Assembly (NCBI GenBank): GCA_963771845.1 | Contig: CAVYVC010000024.1 | Location: 310,001-374,000 of the forward strand | Length of the DNA stretch: 64,000 nucleotides | Direction of reading: 5' to 3' | Origin: VAZQ01 sp963771845 | GTDB lineage: Bacteria; Pseudomonadota; Alphaproteobacteria; Rhizobiales; Xanthobacteraceae | Part shown: positions 39,297 to 48,046 of the stretch, one piece after another | Position numbering within the stretch: position 1 is the stretch's first letter | How the letters are laid out: each line of letters begins with the position of its first letter | The notes under the pieces: model-generated | Seen by the model: only the letters and a program-made list of their open reading frames with translations | Database searches by the model: none | What the model was told of the DNA's origin: nothing | Translations under genes and position numbers: made by a program

Positions 39297-39806
39297 TCAT
39301 CCGGCATTCCAGTCGGGACGAATTGGACCGGAGACTCCCTCGAAAGCGCCCTCCTTGAGCTCGCAGACGAGAAGCCGCTCCGGATCGACCGGCCCGGGCA
39401 TGGTGGCGCGACCCTTCGGGATCGGCTTGAAACCCGCCTTGCGGTAATAGGGCTCGTCACCGACCAACACAACCAGTTCATGTCCGGCGCTCCTTGCCTC
39501 CGCCAACGCGCGTTCGATCAAAGCGTAACCGATCCCACGCTCGCGAAAGGGCGGCTCAACCGTAAGCGGACCGAGCAGCAGCGCCTTGCTCGTGCCCACG
39601 CGAATCGGAGAAAGCCGCACCGAACCGACGAGCAGCGTGCCAATGCGCGCGGTGAACGACAAGTCGAGCCGGTGCGGCATTCTTTCGCGCAGACGGTATG
39701 CCGACTTGGCGAAGCGGCCGGGACCAAAGGTCCGCTCGTGCAGACGTTCGACCGCCGTCACGTCGTCGGCCGTTTCCGCAAGAATAGTCAATGAGAGATC
39801 CGTCAA
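39297..39806 (-). CDS. GNAT family N-acetyltransferase (YhbS-like)
   Basis: About 169 residues. The acetyl-CoA loop is in PPFRERGIGYALIERALAEA (R/Q-x-x-G-x-G/A pattern), preceded by LLLGPLTVEP and followed by VLVGDEPYYRKAGF, as in YhbS-type acetyltransferases. The likely start is TTG 39806, overlapping the cupin stop (TTGA); the frame to 39920 would read into the cupin gene. It is the last gene of the Nudix, RuBisCO-like, cupin, GNAT string. The substrate is unknown. Confidence 0.85.
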   Translation of the reverse strand: MTDLSLTILAETADDVTAVERLHERTFGPGRFAKSAYRLRERMPHRLDLSFTARIGTLLVGSVRLSPIRVGTSKALLLGPLTVEPPFRERGIGYALIERALAEARSAGHELVVLVGDEPYYRKAGFKPIPKGRATMPGPVDPERLLVCELKEGAFEGVSGPIRPDWNAG

Positions 39807-40273
39807 GGGCGGTGTTGCCCTTCGGTCAGGAAAACCGCGACGGCGGGGTTGGCCTTGAGCCGCGACAAGTCCTGCGCCGTTGGAAGTTGTGGCTTGTCGC
39901 GCGCCGCATTGACCATGCAAAGAAATCCGAGCGGCTCGCCGGCATCTGCTCGGAACTGGTGCCAGGTCATGGAAGGCACGGTGATGAGGTCATGCAGCTC
40001 AATTGCTTTCACTTCCTCTCCTACGAGGCAATGGCCTCGACCGCGCAGAACCAGGACTGCATGCATGTGCTCATGCCGCTCAAGGGTCGAATATCCACCC
40101 GGGGCGACCTCGAAATAACGCAGCTCCCCCTGCATTTGCGGATCGGAAAACAGCACCTGGCGCGTGATCGTTTTGAACAGGGCGCGGCCATCCTCCTTGT
40201 AAGGCAGCTCTTCGACTCCCTGCCAGCGGTAATCTTTGGCTCTGCGATGCACGGGTTTATCGCTGCTCGTCAT
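39803..40273 (-). CDS. Cupin domain protein
   Basis: A 156-residue single-domain cupin. Motif 1 is GGYSTLERHEHMHAVLVLRG (HxH and Glu/His ligands) and motif 2 is ITVPSMTWHQFRA, so a metal site is plausible. It overlaps the end of the RuBisCO-like gene by 4 bp (40270-40273) and the start of the GNAT gene. A cupin beside a RuBisCO-like protein suggests isomerase or binding roles in the same pathway, but this is inference. Confidence 0.85.
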   Translation of the reverse strand: MTSSDKPVHRRAKDYRWQGVEELPYKEDGRALFKTITRQVLFSDPQMQGELRYFEVAPGGYSTLERHEHMHAVLVLRGRGHCLVGEEVKAIELHDLITVPSMTWHQFRADAGEPLGFLCMVNAARDKPQLPTAQDLSRLKANPAVAVFLTEGQHRP

Positions 40274-41397
40274 CGTTTGTTCTTGTAAGCATGATCATGC
40301 ACCTCGGCCACAAAGGCCGCGGTCGCCTCCACAAGTTGCGTCTTTGCTTGCAGCAGCGCGCCGCCGATCAGCAACATGACGTCCGCTCCATAGAAATCAA
40401 GCATTTCAGGCACACGCGCCGTCGTCATCCCGCCGGCCGGTACGGGTAGAGCCGCTTGCAATCCGCCCTGCTCCTCCCGTGCTCTGCGCGCCAGCATGCG
40501 GCAAGTATCTGGGGTGTAGCCGAAGCGTCCGCCATAGTTCGGGAACACCACGGCATCGGCACCGAGAATGCGAAACAGCTTGCCGAGGAGAAGCGCAGGA
40601 GCAATTCGCGCGGCACCGGCCATGCTGGGGTGAGCGAGGAAGGCCAGATAGGGATTTTCGCGCACCAGCCGGTGGAAGTTCGAAAGTCCCATGATCATGG
40701 GCGCGACCATGACGGTGTCGAGCCCAGCCGCCGTCGCAATCGCGATCTGATCGCGCATGCTGTCGAGATCACCCGAAAGGCTCGGCACATAACGCACTGA
40801 GTGTTGCGGTCGGGTGCGGGCAAGCGCCTCGACAACGGCTTCGAGGCGGGCCTTGAACGGAGAGTAGACCTGATCGGCCAGCCCATGATCATCCTTGATA
40901 TAATCAACACCACCGAGCGCGAATCGACTGGCGAGTTCCGCAAGCGCGTCCGAGGGCAAGCCCTGAGGTTTGAGCGCCGAGCACGTCAAAGCCCTGCCGT
41001 GAGCGCCGGCCCGCCCGCGCAATCCGTCAACCCCATACCGCGGGCCGCCGAAGAATTTGATGAGCGCGGCCGGAAGATCGACATCGTGGAGCACGACGTC
41101 GCCCTGAAGCGAGCTGTTCCCAAACAGCATATTGAGGAGTTGGCCAGGATCCTGCCCCACGGTTTCCTGTGCCAAGCCGATTCGAACCTCGAACAACCCA
41201 TTGGCCTGCTCGTGGATCGCTTCGACCTGGCCGACGATCTCGGAGCGAACGAATGCATCCTCGATCGCCGCGACTGGCATCTCGACGCTTTGCTCAACTG
41301 CAATGGCGCGCGCGCGCGCCTCGATCGCACGCGCCTGACTGTGTACGTGATAGGTGACGTGGAGGCGCGACTGCACGTTCGCCACCCTCACCACCAT
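40270..41397 (-). CDS. RuBisCO-like protein (form IV)
   Basis: A 375-residue RuBisCO large-chain relative, shorter than true RuBisCO (about 460). The carbamylated-lysine segment is kept as GGVDYIKDDHG (K168, D169, D170), but the last acidic metal ligand (E204 in spinach numbering) is His171. In the loop KPKLG the second Lys is Gln (ALKPQGL, K143/Q145). It therefore cannot be a normal CO2-fixing enzyme. Form IV proteins act as enolases, isomerases or decarboxylases on sugar-phosphate-like substrates. It starts at ATG 41397, overlapping the Nudix gene, and continues into cupin and GNAT genes. The subgroup and reaction are not known to me. Confidence 0.9.
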   Translation of the reverse strand: MVVRVANVQSRLHVTYHVHSQARAIEARARAIAVEQSVEMPVAAIEDAFVRSEIVGQVEAIHEQANGLFEVRIGLAQETVGQDPGQLLNMLFGNSSLQGDVVLHDVDLPAALIKFFGGPRYGVDGLRGRAGAHGRALTCSALKPQGLPSDALAELASRFALGGVDYIKDDHGLADQVYSPFKARLEAVVEALARTRPQHSVRYVPSLSGDLDSMRDQIAIATAAGLDTVMVAPMIMGLSNFHRLVRENPYLAFLAHPSMAGAARIAPALLLGKLFRILGADAVVFPNYGGRFGYTPDTCRMLARRAREEQGGLQAALPVPAGGMTTARVPEMLDFYGADVMLLIGGALLQAKTQLVEATAAFVAEVHDHAYKNKR

Positions 41398-41909
41398 TCG
41401 CTTACAGGCGCGCCGCCAAGCACTTCGGCAATGCGCGCGCGCGTGGCGCGCGTCGTATCGTCAGGCAGATTTTCAAGCGGAAAAAAGCCATGCGCCACGA
41501 TTTCATGATTGGGCCTGGGCATTGCCGATTGTCGGAATTCGCGCACGACAAACAGAGCGACATGGTCGCGACGGGAGACGCGCCTGTTGAAGAAAACGGC
41601 GTGCAGCTGAGCTGGTCCCGTCAGCTCGATGTTGCCCTCCTCGTGCAACTCGCGCGCAAGGGCATGGAGCAGTGTCTCGCCGGGCTCAACCCCGCCTCCC
41701 GGGAGATGCCATCCCGCGACATAGCTGTGCTTGACCAGAAAGATGCGGGCGCTGCCGTCGATAATCAATGCGCGTACGCCCAGCGTCATGGCACGCGCAA
41801 AGCGCCAATAGAAGTGGAGCACGCGGCGAATAGCGGGCTCGAAAGCGCGGCGCGCGGCGTCAGGACGCATTCGCCTCCCCGTTGTCGCCAAGACGTGCGC
41901 CTTTATCAC
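41388..41909 (-). CDS. Nudix hydrolase
   Basis: A 173-residue Nudix protein. The Nudix box is recognisable (GGGVEPGETLLHALARELHE then EGNI, about residues 71-93; consensus REUXEE reads RELHEEG). It hydrolyses nucleoside-diphosphate-linked substrates; the exact one is unknown. It overlaps the RuBisCO-like start by 10 bp on the same strand, so it is the likely first gene of that operon. The upstream 77 bp to the divergent mbfA gene would hold both promoters. Confidence 0.87.
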   Translation of the reverse strand: MIKAHVLATTGRRMRPDAARRAFEPAIRRVLHFYWRFARAMTLGVRALIIDGSARIFLVKHSYVAGWHLPGGGVEPGETLLHALARELHEEGNIELTGPAQLHAVFFNRRVSRRDHVALFVVREFRQSAMPRPNHEIVAHGFFPLENLPDDTTRATRARIAEVLGGAPVSEWW

Positions 41910-41929
41910 CGTTGCGGCGGCGCCTTTCC

Positions 41930-41958
41930 TGCTTAGAACATCTTTAGTATTAAAGGCA
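41930..41958 (+). promoter_or_regulatory. Possible Irr-type iron control element before mbfA
   Basis: GCTTAGAACATCTTTAGTAT recalls the TTTAGAA/TTCTAAA inverted motif recognised by Irr in Bradyrhizobium, where mbfA is Irr-repressed. The match is imperfect and I include it only because of the downstream gene. Confidence 0.3.
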
Positions 41959-41986
41959 GTCCTCCATCGCCGGGCAGCGGGTTCCC

Positions 41987-42943
41987 ATGAAGCGTTTTGC
42001 GGAGCTTACCGAACAGGAGATACTCGCCCTCGCCATTACCAACGAGGAAGAGGACAGCCGCATCTATCGCGGGTTTGCGGAGGGCCTGCGGGAAAAATTC
42101 GGAGCTTCGGCGAAAGTACTCGACGAAATGGCGGACGAGGAGGTGCGCCACCGCAACATGCTGTTTGATCTCTACCGCAGCAAGTTCGGAGAATACCTTC
42201 CGCTTATTCGCCGCCAGGACGTGAAGGGCTTCATCCAGAAGAACCCGCTATGGCTGGCGCGCCCGCTTGGGCTCGAGGAAGTGCGCAAATTCGCCGAAAC
42301 CATGGAGTTCGAGGCGGCCCGGTTCTATCGCAAGGCGGCGCATTCCACGCGTGACGCTTCGGTCCGCCAGTTGCTGCTCGAGCTCGCCGAAATCGAGGAC
42401 CAGCACGAGAATCTCGCGCAAAAGCTCGGCCAGCAGATCCTGACCAAAGCGGCGCGCGCAAGCGAGGACGAGACCGCACGTCGCATGTTCGTGCTGCAAT
42501 ATGTGCAGCCCGGCCTCGCTGGGCTGATGGATGGTTCGGTATCAACCTTGGCGCCGTTGTTTGCGGCGGCATTCGCAACCCACAACACCTGGGAGACCTT
42601 CCTGGTCGGGCTCGCCGCCTCCGTCGGCGCCGGCATCTCCATGGGCTTTGCCGAGGCGCTGTCCGACGACGGCTCTCTCACCGGACGCGGCGCTCCGGTT
42701 GTCCGAGGCGTGGTCTGCGGCCTCATGACGGCCATCGGCGGGCTCGGTCATACGCTTCCCTATCTCATTCCCAATTTCTGGACCGCAACCGCCATTGCCA
42801 TTGTGGTGGTCGCGATCGAGCTCGCCACCATCTCCTACGTCCGCCATCGCTTTATGGACACGCCGTTTCTCGCGGCCGCATTTCAAGTCGTGATCGGCGG
42901 CGTATTGGTATTCCTCGCCGGGATTGCGATCGGAAGCTCGTGA
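41987..42943 (+). CDS. mbfA: Membrane-bound ferritin/iron exporter MbfA
   Basis: A 318-residue fusion. The N-terminal rubrerythrin/ferritin-like di-iron domain (about 1-150) has glutamate motifs EEEDSRIY, ADEEVRH, EFEAARFY and EIEDQHE. The C-terminal VIT1/CCC1-type membrane domain (about 175-318) has GSVSTLAPLFAAAFA, GAGISMGFAEALSDDG and several helices. In Bradyrhizobium and Agrobacterium this protein exports iron and protects against peroxide. Length and domain order match. It is divergent from the Nudix/RuBisCO-like operon. Confidence 0.92.
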   Translation: MKRFAELTEQEILALAITNEEEDSRIYRGFAEGLREKFGASAKVLDEMADEEVRHRNMLFDLYRSKFGEYLPLIRRQDVKGFIQKNPLWLARPLGLEEVRKFAETMEFEAARFYRKAAHSTRDASVRQLLLELAEIEDQHENLAQKLGQQILTKAARASEDETARRMFVLQYVQPGLAGLMDGSVSTLAPLFAAAFATHNTWETFLVGLAASVGAGISMGFAEALSDDGSLTGRGAPVVRGVVCGLMTAIGGLGHTLPYLIPNFWTATAIAIVVVAIELATISYVRHRFMDTPFLAAAFQVVIGGVLVFLAGIAIGSS

Positions 42944-42994
42944 GGCAGAGCACGTTCAAAAGCAGTATAATTGCTCCGTAGGGAGTTGCCGGAC

Positions 42995-43768
42995 ATGAGG
43001 CATGCACTGGACGCGGCTGCCCCGCTCGCGCTTGCCAGGTGCCGTCGCGAGGGCATCCTTTCGGACCTCCCCCTGCATGAATTTTCAAGCCGCGCAGAGG
43101 CCGAGCAATTCCAGTTCGATGCATTGCAAGCTCTGGCCGGCACATCTTGCGGGTACAAGATCGGTGCAACCAGCCTCGAGATACAGCAGCTTCTGAGCTG
43201 CCGCGAGCCGATCTACGCGCCGATCAGGCGGGAGGACGTGCTGGCCGGCGGCGTGAGCTTTATGATCCCGGCGGGCCTTCTCGGCGTGGAATGCGAGTAC
43301 GGATTTCTGATGGGTCAGGATTTTCCGGCCGCCGGCGAAGCGCTCACTATTGCTGCTTTGCGGTCGGCTATCGCTGAGTGCTTCATGGCGGTTGAGCTTG
43401 TAGGGCGCAGAGTGGTTGCCGGCGTTCCGCTGAACGAGGTGAGCGCAATCGCCGATTTTGGTCTCGATGTTGCCGTCGTTCACGGCGCGCCGATTCCCGA
43501 TTGGGAAACGCGCGATCTTGCCACAATGCCGGTTCGCGCCGTTCTGGATGGCCGCCCCGTCGCCGAAGGCAACGGAGCCATGGTGCTCGGCCATCCCTTG
43601 AACGCGCTCCTGTGGCTTGCGCAAGCGTTGCACCAGCGCGGAAACAAGCTCCGAGCCGGCGACATGATTGTGACCGGTGCATGCTGTGGCATCACAAAGG
43701 TCGCCGCGGGACAGATGTTCGCGGGCTGTTTTGCAGATTTCCCGCCGCTTCAAATTCAGTTTGTCTGA
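42995..43768 (+). CDS. 2-keto-4-pentenoate hydratase (MhpD/FAH superfamily)
   Basis: About 257 residues of the hydratase/decarboxylase branch of the fumarylacetoacetase superfamily, which hydrates 2-hydroxypenta-2,4-dienoate in meta-cleavage pathways. Conserved parts: GYKIGATSLEIQQLL, the metal-binding E-x-E in LGVECEYGFLMG, FMAVELVGRR, ADFGLDVAVVHG and GDMIVTGACCG. The start at ATG 42995 has GGGAG eight bases upstream. No other meta-cleavage gene is adjacent, so its pathway is open. The next gene is an uptake binding protein. Confidence 0.88.
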   Translation: MRHALDAAAPLALARCRREGILSDLPLHEFSSRAEAEQFQFDALQALAGTSCGYKIGATSLEIQQLLSCREPIYAPIRREDVLAGGVSFMIPAGLLGVECEYGFLMGQDFPAAGEALTIAALRSAIAECFMAVELVGRRVVAGVPLNEVSAIADFGLDVAVVHGAPIPDWETRDLATMPVRAVLDGRPVAEGNGAMVLGHPLNALLWLAQALHQRGNKLRAGDMIVTGACCGITKVAAGQMFAGCFADFPPLQIQFV

Positions 43769-43785
43769 TTGCGCTGCGAAGCGCC

Positions 43786-43814
43786 TTGACAGACTGTTGC
43801 TTCACTCTTGTAAT
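43786..43814 (+). promoter_or_regulatory. Sigma-70-type promoter of the binding-protein gene
   Basis: TTGACA at 43786-43791, 17 bp spacer, TGTAAT at 43809-43814, about 50 bp before the binding-protein start with a GGGAGGA ribosome site between. One of the best promoter matches in the window. Confidence 0.6.
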
Positions 43815-43871
43815 CAAGCGATCAACGCCAACAACCAATAAATGGAAGAAAGCTCGTTCTGGGAGGATGCA

Positions 43872-45188
43872 ATGTTTTCTCGCAAACACGTGGGCTTCTT
43901 GGGCACGCTGATTCTGGCCGCACTTTTGCTGGGCACGACATCTGCTGCCGCCCAAGATGCGGGAAAGAAGATCAAGATCGGCGTGGTGTACGATTACAGC
44001 GGTCCGCTGGCGGCCGGCGGCTCAGAGCTTCACGCGCTCGGCACCAAGATCATGATCGACTATTTCAACAAAAACGGCGGGATCGAAGGCTATCAGATCG
44101 AGCCGACCTACGCCGATGCGCAAAGCAAGCCGGAGGTTGCCATCAACGAGGCGATGCGGCTGATCGAGCAGGAGAAGGTCGATATTCTGCTGGGCTTTTT
44201 CTCCTCGGCGCAATGCGTGCCCATCGCCGCGCGCGTGGATCAAGTGAAGAAATTCATGTGGATCACCACCTGCATTTCTTCGGCCGTGCTTGAGAACCGC
44301 CATTTGAAATATGTCTTCCGCGCGCAACCGAGCGGGCGCCAGTTCGGCCTGGCCTCGACCGGATTCGTTGCTGCCTATTCGCAGGAGAAGTTTGGCAAGG
44401 CGCCGAACGACCTGCGTATCGCCATTATCCACGAGGACGGAGCATACGGCGTCGACGTATCGCGCGGCGTTGAAGAAGGCGCCAAGCAGGCAGGATTCCA
44501 CATCGTCGTCAACGAGGGCTATTCCGCGACGGCGCCGGACTTGTCGTCGCTCGTGATCAAGCTCAAGCGTGAACGCCCGGATGTCATCTTTCACACCGGA
44601 TACAATCCCGACATCACCCTCTTCCTGCGGCAAGCGCGCGAGATGGGCCTGCGCTTTAGCGCATTGATCGGGCACGGCGCCGGCTACGGGGTGTATGACA
44701 AGCTCAAGGAGGGGCTCGGGAGCGACGTGAACTATTTCTTCAATGTTGACCCGATCTCGATCTGGCTCACCAGCGAGAAGGCGCTCAAGCCGGGGCTGGC
44801 GGAAATCATCAAGGTGGTCGGCGAGGAATACACGAAGGCCCGTCCAGGCACCGTGATCAGGTCGGCCCATGTCGGCATGGCGGCGAGCAATACCTACGTG
44901 CTGCTGACCGAGGTCTTGCCGCGCGCCATCAAGAAATACGGCGGGTTCGATGCCGACGCACTACGCAAAGCGGCACTCGAAGTGGATCTGCCCGAGGGCG
45001 GCACCATGCTTGGCTTTGGTGTCAAATTCGCTGACGAGGAGGCGATCGCCTCTGGGCAGAACGAGCGCGCCTTCCCAGTCATCATTCAGTATATCGATGA
45101 CAAGTCCTACGTTGTGTGGCCCAAGAGCATGCAGGCGCGCGAGCCGGTCCTGCCGCTGCCCGCGTCGTCGCCTTATGCCAAGCGGTGA
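43872..45188 (+). CDS. Branched-chain amino acid-type ABC substrate-binding protein
   Basis: About 438-residue periplasmic binding protein of the LivK/HAAT class. Signal peptide to about residue 27 (TSAAAQDAG), then IKIGVVYDYSGPLAAGGSEL, NKNGGIEGYQIEPTYADAQS and LLGFFSSAQCVPIA. The start at ATG 43872 has GGGAGGA just upstream. Such proteins in soil alphaproteobacteria often bind aromatic acids rather than amino acids. Membrane components are not adjacent, so it must use permeases encoded elsewhere. The ligand is unknown. Confidence 0.9.
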   Translation: MFSRKHVGFLGTLILAALLLGTTSAAAQDAGKKIKIGVVYDYSGPLAAGGSELHALGTKIMIDYFNKNGGIEGYQIEPTYADAQSKPEVAINEAMRLIEQEKVDILLGFFSSAQCVPIAARVDQVKKFMWITTCISSAVLENRHLKYVFRAQPSGRQFGLASTGFVAAYSQEKFGKAPNDLRIAIIHEDGAYGVDVSRGVEEGAKQAGFHIVVNEGYSATAPDLSSLVIKLKRERPDVIFHTGYNPDITLFLRQAREMGLRFSALIGHGAGYGVYDKLKEGLGSDVNYFFNVDPISIWLTSEKALKPGLAEIIKVVGEEYTKARPGTVIRSAHVGMAASNTYVLLTEVLPRAIKKYGGFDADALRKAALEVDLPEGGTMLGFGVKFADEEAIASGQNERAFPVIIQYIDDKSYVVWPKSMQAREPVLPLPASSPYAKR

Positions 45189-45193
45189 TCCGA

Positions 45194-46618
45194 TCAACCG
45201 GGGCCGTCATTCCTGGGTCTGCTCGCTACATAGGGTCTGACCATCTTGGCCGGATCGACGATGCGGTCGAACTCGGCCTCGCTCACAAAGCCCAGCTTGA
45301 GGGCCGCTTCCCTCAGCGTCAGGTCATGCTCCATGGCATAGTGGGCAATCTTCGATGCCTTGTCGTAACCGATCACCGGCACGAGCGCCGTGACGAGCAT
45401 GAGCGAACGCTCCATGTGTTCCTTAATGCGCTTGCGGTCCGGCTGCGTGCCCTCGACCAGATATTTGCGGAAATTCGTGCAGCCGTCGGTGATGATCGTG
45501 ATCGAGTGCATGACGTTGAAGATCATCAACGGCTTGTAGACGTTCATTTCGAGGTGCCCGCCGGCGCCTGCGAAGCCGACCGCGACATCGTTGCCCATGA
45601 CCTGGACTGCGATCATCGCCAACGCTTCGGTCTGGGTCGGATTTACCTTGCCCGGCATGATGGAAGAACCCGGCTCGTTCTCGGGGAGCTTGAGTTCGCC
45701 GAACCCGGCGCGCGGGCCGCTCGCCAGCAGCCTTATGTCATTGGCGATCTTGTAGAGGGATACGGCGAGCGTGCGCAGCGTACCCGAAAGCTGCACCAGC
45801 GCGTCGTGCGCGCCATGCACGGCGAATTTATTTGGTGCACTGACGAAAGGCAGGCGGGTTAGTCTCGCAATTTCGGCCGTGGCAGCTTCCGCAAAGCCCG
45901 GCGCGGCATTGATGCCGGTTCCAACCGCGGTGCCCCCAAGGGCCAGCTGATACACGCCCTTGAGCGCATCCTCGATACGATCGAGATCGTCGGCGAGCAT
46001 CCCGCAATAGCCCGACCATTCCTGGCCGAGCGTGAGCGGGGTCGCGTCCTGCATGTGGGTGCGGCCGATCTTGACGATGTCATCCCATTCGGCCGCCTTG
46101 CGCGCAATGGCGTCGTGTAAGGCTTTTACTGCCGGGATCAGCCGCTCCTTCGTGCTGGTTGCGGCGGCGATGTACATGGCGGAAGGAAACGTGTCGTTCG
46201 ACGATTGCGACATGTTGACGTGATCGTTGGGATGGACCGGCGTCTTGCTGCCGAGCGGCGTGCCCGCAAGCGCACAGCAGCGGTTGGAGATCACTTCATT
46301 TACGTTCATGTTGAATTGCGTGCCGCTGCCGGTCATCCACACGTGCAGCGGGAACATGTCGTGATGCTGTCCCGCCAGGATCTCGTCGCAGACCTGCACG
46401 ATCAGCCCATACCTTCTCTCGTCGAGGCGTTCGCCGGCATGGTTGGCAATGGCGGCGGCCTTTTTCAGAATTGCATAGGCGGTGATCATTTCAGACGGCA
46501 TGAGGTCTTTGCCGATGTTGAAATATTCGAGCGAACGCTGGGTTTGCGCGCCCCAAAGCTTGTCGGCGGGAACGCGGATTTCCCCGAGACTGTCGATCTC
46601 TATGCGGAAGTTACCCAT
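45194..46618 (-). CDS. fumC: Class II fumarate hydratase
   Basis: About 474 residues; reversible hydration of fumarate to malate in the TCA cycle, iron-independent homotetramer. Superfamily signature GSSIMPGKVNPTQTEA is present, with TGSGTQFNMNVNEVISNR, HPNDHVNMSQSSNDTFPSAM and GRTHMQDATPLTLGQEWSGY, which supply the active-site Thr/Ser/His residues. The start at ATG 46618 (MGNFRIE) is chosen over an upstream in-frame ATG. It is convergent with the binding-protein gene, 5 bp apart. Confidence 0.95.
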   Translation of the reverse strand: MGNFRIEIDSLGEIRVPADKLWGAQTQRSLEYFNIGKDLMPSEMITAYAILKKAAAIANHAGERLDERRYGLIVQVCDEILAGQHHDMFPLHVWMTGSGTQFNMNVNEVISNRCCALAGTPLGSKTPVHPNDHVNMSQSSNDTFPSAMYIAAATSTKERLIPAVKALHDAIARKAAEWDDIVKIGRTHMQDATPLTLGQEWSGYCGMLADDLDRIEDALKGVYQLALGGTAVGTGINAAPGFAEAATAEIARLTRLPFVSAPNKFAVHGAHDALVQLSGTLRTLAVSLYKIANDIRLLASGPRAGFGELKLPENEPGSSIMPGKVNPTQTEALAMIAVQVMGNDVAVGFAGAGGHLEMNVYKPLMIFNVMHSITIITDGCTNFRKYLVEGTQPDRKRIKEHMERSLMLVTALVPVIGYDKASKIAHYAMEHDLTLREAALKLGFVSEAEFDRIVDPAKMVRPYVASRPRNDGPG

Positions 46619-46785
46619 CGCCTCTTGTCTCCTCAGCGCTGATGGCTCACTTCGACCGAAAGGGCACCGCAACGCCGAGCGCTAATACGATATAGACCCG
46701 CCGCCAGGGCTGATCTTAAGATTGATCACGAACTCGAACCTGATGGTCGCCGGATGGAGGGCGCCGGAGTTCTCGCCTTACCACT

Positions 46786-47220
46786 TCAATTATCGCCGCT
46801 CGTGACGACCACAGTGGCCTTCATAACACCCATCCTCTCCACCAGCGCAAACAACATGGCTGCGTTGACAGGAGCTAGCCGCACGCAACCGTGCGATGCC
46901 TGCGTGCCTAGCCGCTTGGTCTCATAGCTGCCGTGAATCGCATGACCTCTTTTGGTGAAGAAGATGGAGTGTGGCATAGGAGCATCATCCCATTCCTCGG
47001 AGTAATGATCCTCGTCCATTTGGAACACAGTATAGCTGCCATCCGGGGTCTCGTAGCCGCGGCGCCCCGTGGATACTGGCCAGATCCAGCGTACCGAACC
47101 GTCAACCACAACAACCATGCGCTGTACTGCCTTGTCGACGGCTATGAGGATTTCCGCGTTGGCTGGGAGCGCGGTCAAGAGTGCGGCAAGGATGAGAACG
47201 ATAAGACGGATGCTACGCAT
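46786..47220 (-). CDS. L,D-transpeptidase (YkuD), short
   Basis: A 144-residue exported YkuD-fold enzyme. Signal peptide about residues 1-22 (LLTALPANA). The catalytic motif is SHGCVRL with the Cys nucleophile, preceded by HGSYETKRLG. It forms 3-3 peptidoglycan cross-links or attaches proteins to the wall. The protein is little more than the catalytic domain. The 265 bp upstream holds no gene. Confidence 0.9.
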   Translation of the reverse strand: MRSIRLIVLILAALLTALPANAEILIAVDKAVQRMVVVVDGSVRWIWPVSTGRRGYETPDGSYTVFQMDEDHYSEEWDDAPMPHSIFFTKRGHAIHGSYETKRLGTQASHGCVRLAPVNAAMLFALVERMGVMKATVVVTSGDN

Positions 47221-47485
47221 GAAAACACCTCAGCGATGGCCCGCTCCATCGTGGCCCACGATTGGAGCGATGCCAAGCCTGCAATTCCGGCGCCTGATAT
47301 AGCCTGAGCCTGAGAGTCGAAGAGACGCTTATAAAGCTAGCCCCAACAATCCTCAGCTTCTCGTACCAATCGGCGCACACAAACTGTCTGGTTGGAACAC
47401 CCAACAAACGCACGGTCCGCGCGTTGCCCATGACCCAGCATACACTGGATCACGCCAAGCGCTGGCCGTGCCCCGGCGCTCGCGC

Positions 47486-47929
47486 TTACCTGTTGAAATT
47501 GTAGCGAATGTAAGCGTCGCGATCCGTGGGATTGTTCCCCAAGCCGCCGTTAAGCGGAAAAGAGTGATTGAATTGCGTGATCCGATCGCTGGGGTTGCTG
47601 ATCGGAGGCGGGCTGTAAGGTGCAACAACTTGCGGCGGCGCCAGCAATGGCGTTCGCGGAAGCTGTCCCGGCGACGAAACCGGCGGGACGAAGCCGGCGC
47701 TACCCCGCGGGATGCGAACGGTGCGTTCTGCCTCTTTCTTCGTATGCTTCCTGTCCCCCACGGCTCGCCTCGGCTGCTTGGGCGTTTGCGGCTCTTCCAC
47801 CATGATGCTCGGCACGTAGAACGGATCGGTGACCTTGGACTGCGCCAAGGCCGGATCTGACCGCAAGCCGCAAACGAGGACGAAGAGGGGAAGAGCGAGC
47901 GCCTTCGGCCCGGTGACCATAAGAGACAT
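47486..47929 (-). CDS. Hypothetical exported Pro-rich protein
   Basis: About 147 residues. A probable signal peptide (MSLMVTGPKALALPLFVLVC to ALAQS) is followed by a basic linker (PKQPRRAVGDRKHTKKEAER) and a Pro/Ser-rich tail (PPVSSPGQLPRTPLLAPP, YSPPPISNPSD). No domain is recognised. The C-terminus ends DRDAYIRYNFNR. The start at ATG 47929 is chosen for the signal peptide. It may be a small periplasmic or surface protein of rhizobia. Confidence 0.6.
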   Translation of the reverse strand: MSLMVTGPKALALPLFVLVCGLRSDPALAQSKVTDPFYVPSIMVEEPQTPKQPRRAVGDRKHTKKEAERTVRIPRGSAGFVPPVSSPGQLPRTPLLAPPQVVAPYSPPPISNPSDRITQFNHSFPLNGGLGNNPTDRDAYIRYNFNR

Positions 47930-48046
47930 CACGAATGCGCCCTCCAAAGGGCAGTTAACGAAAGAGCGCCGAGTACCGAACTCCGGCATCCGGATCAACG
48001 CAACGGTCTGCCGAGAATATATGTATATATGGCGCGGACTGCTCTA

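Noticed and set aside
40270..41397. Functional CO2-fixing RuBisCO
   Set aside because: A metal ligand and a loop Lys are replaced and the protein is about 85 residues short; no small subunit or Calvin-cycle genes nearby.
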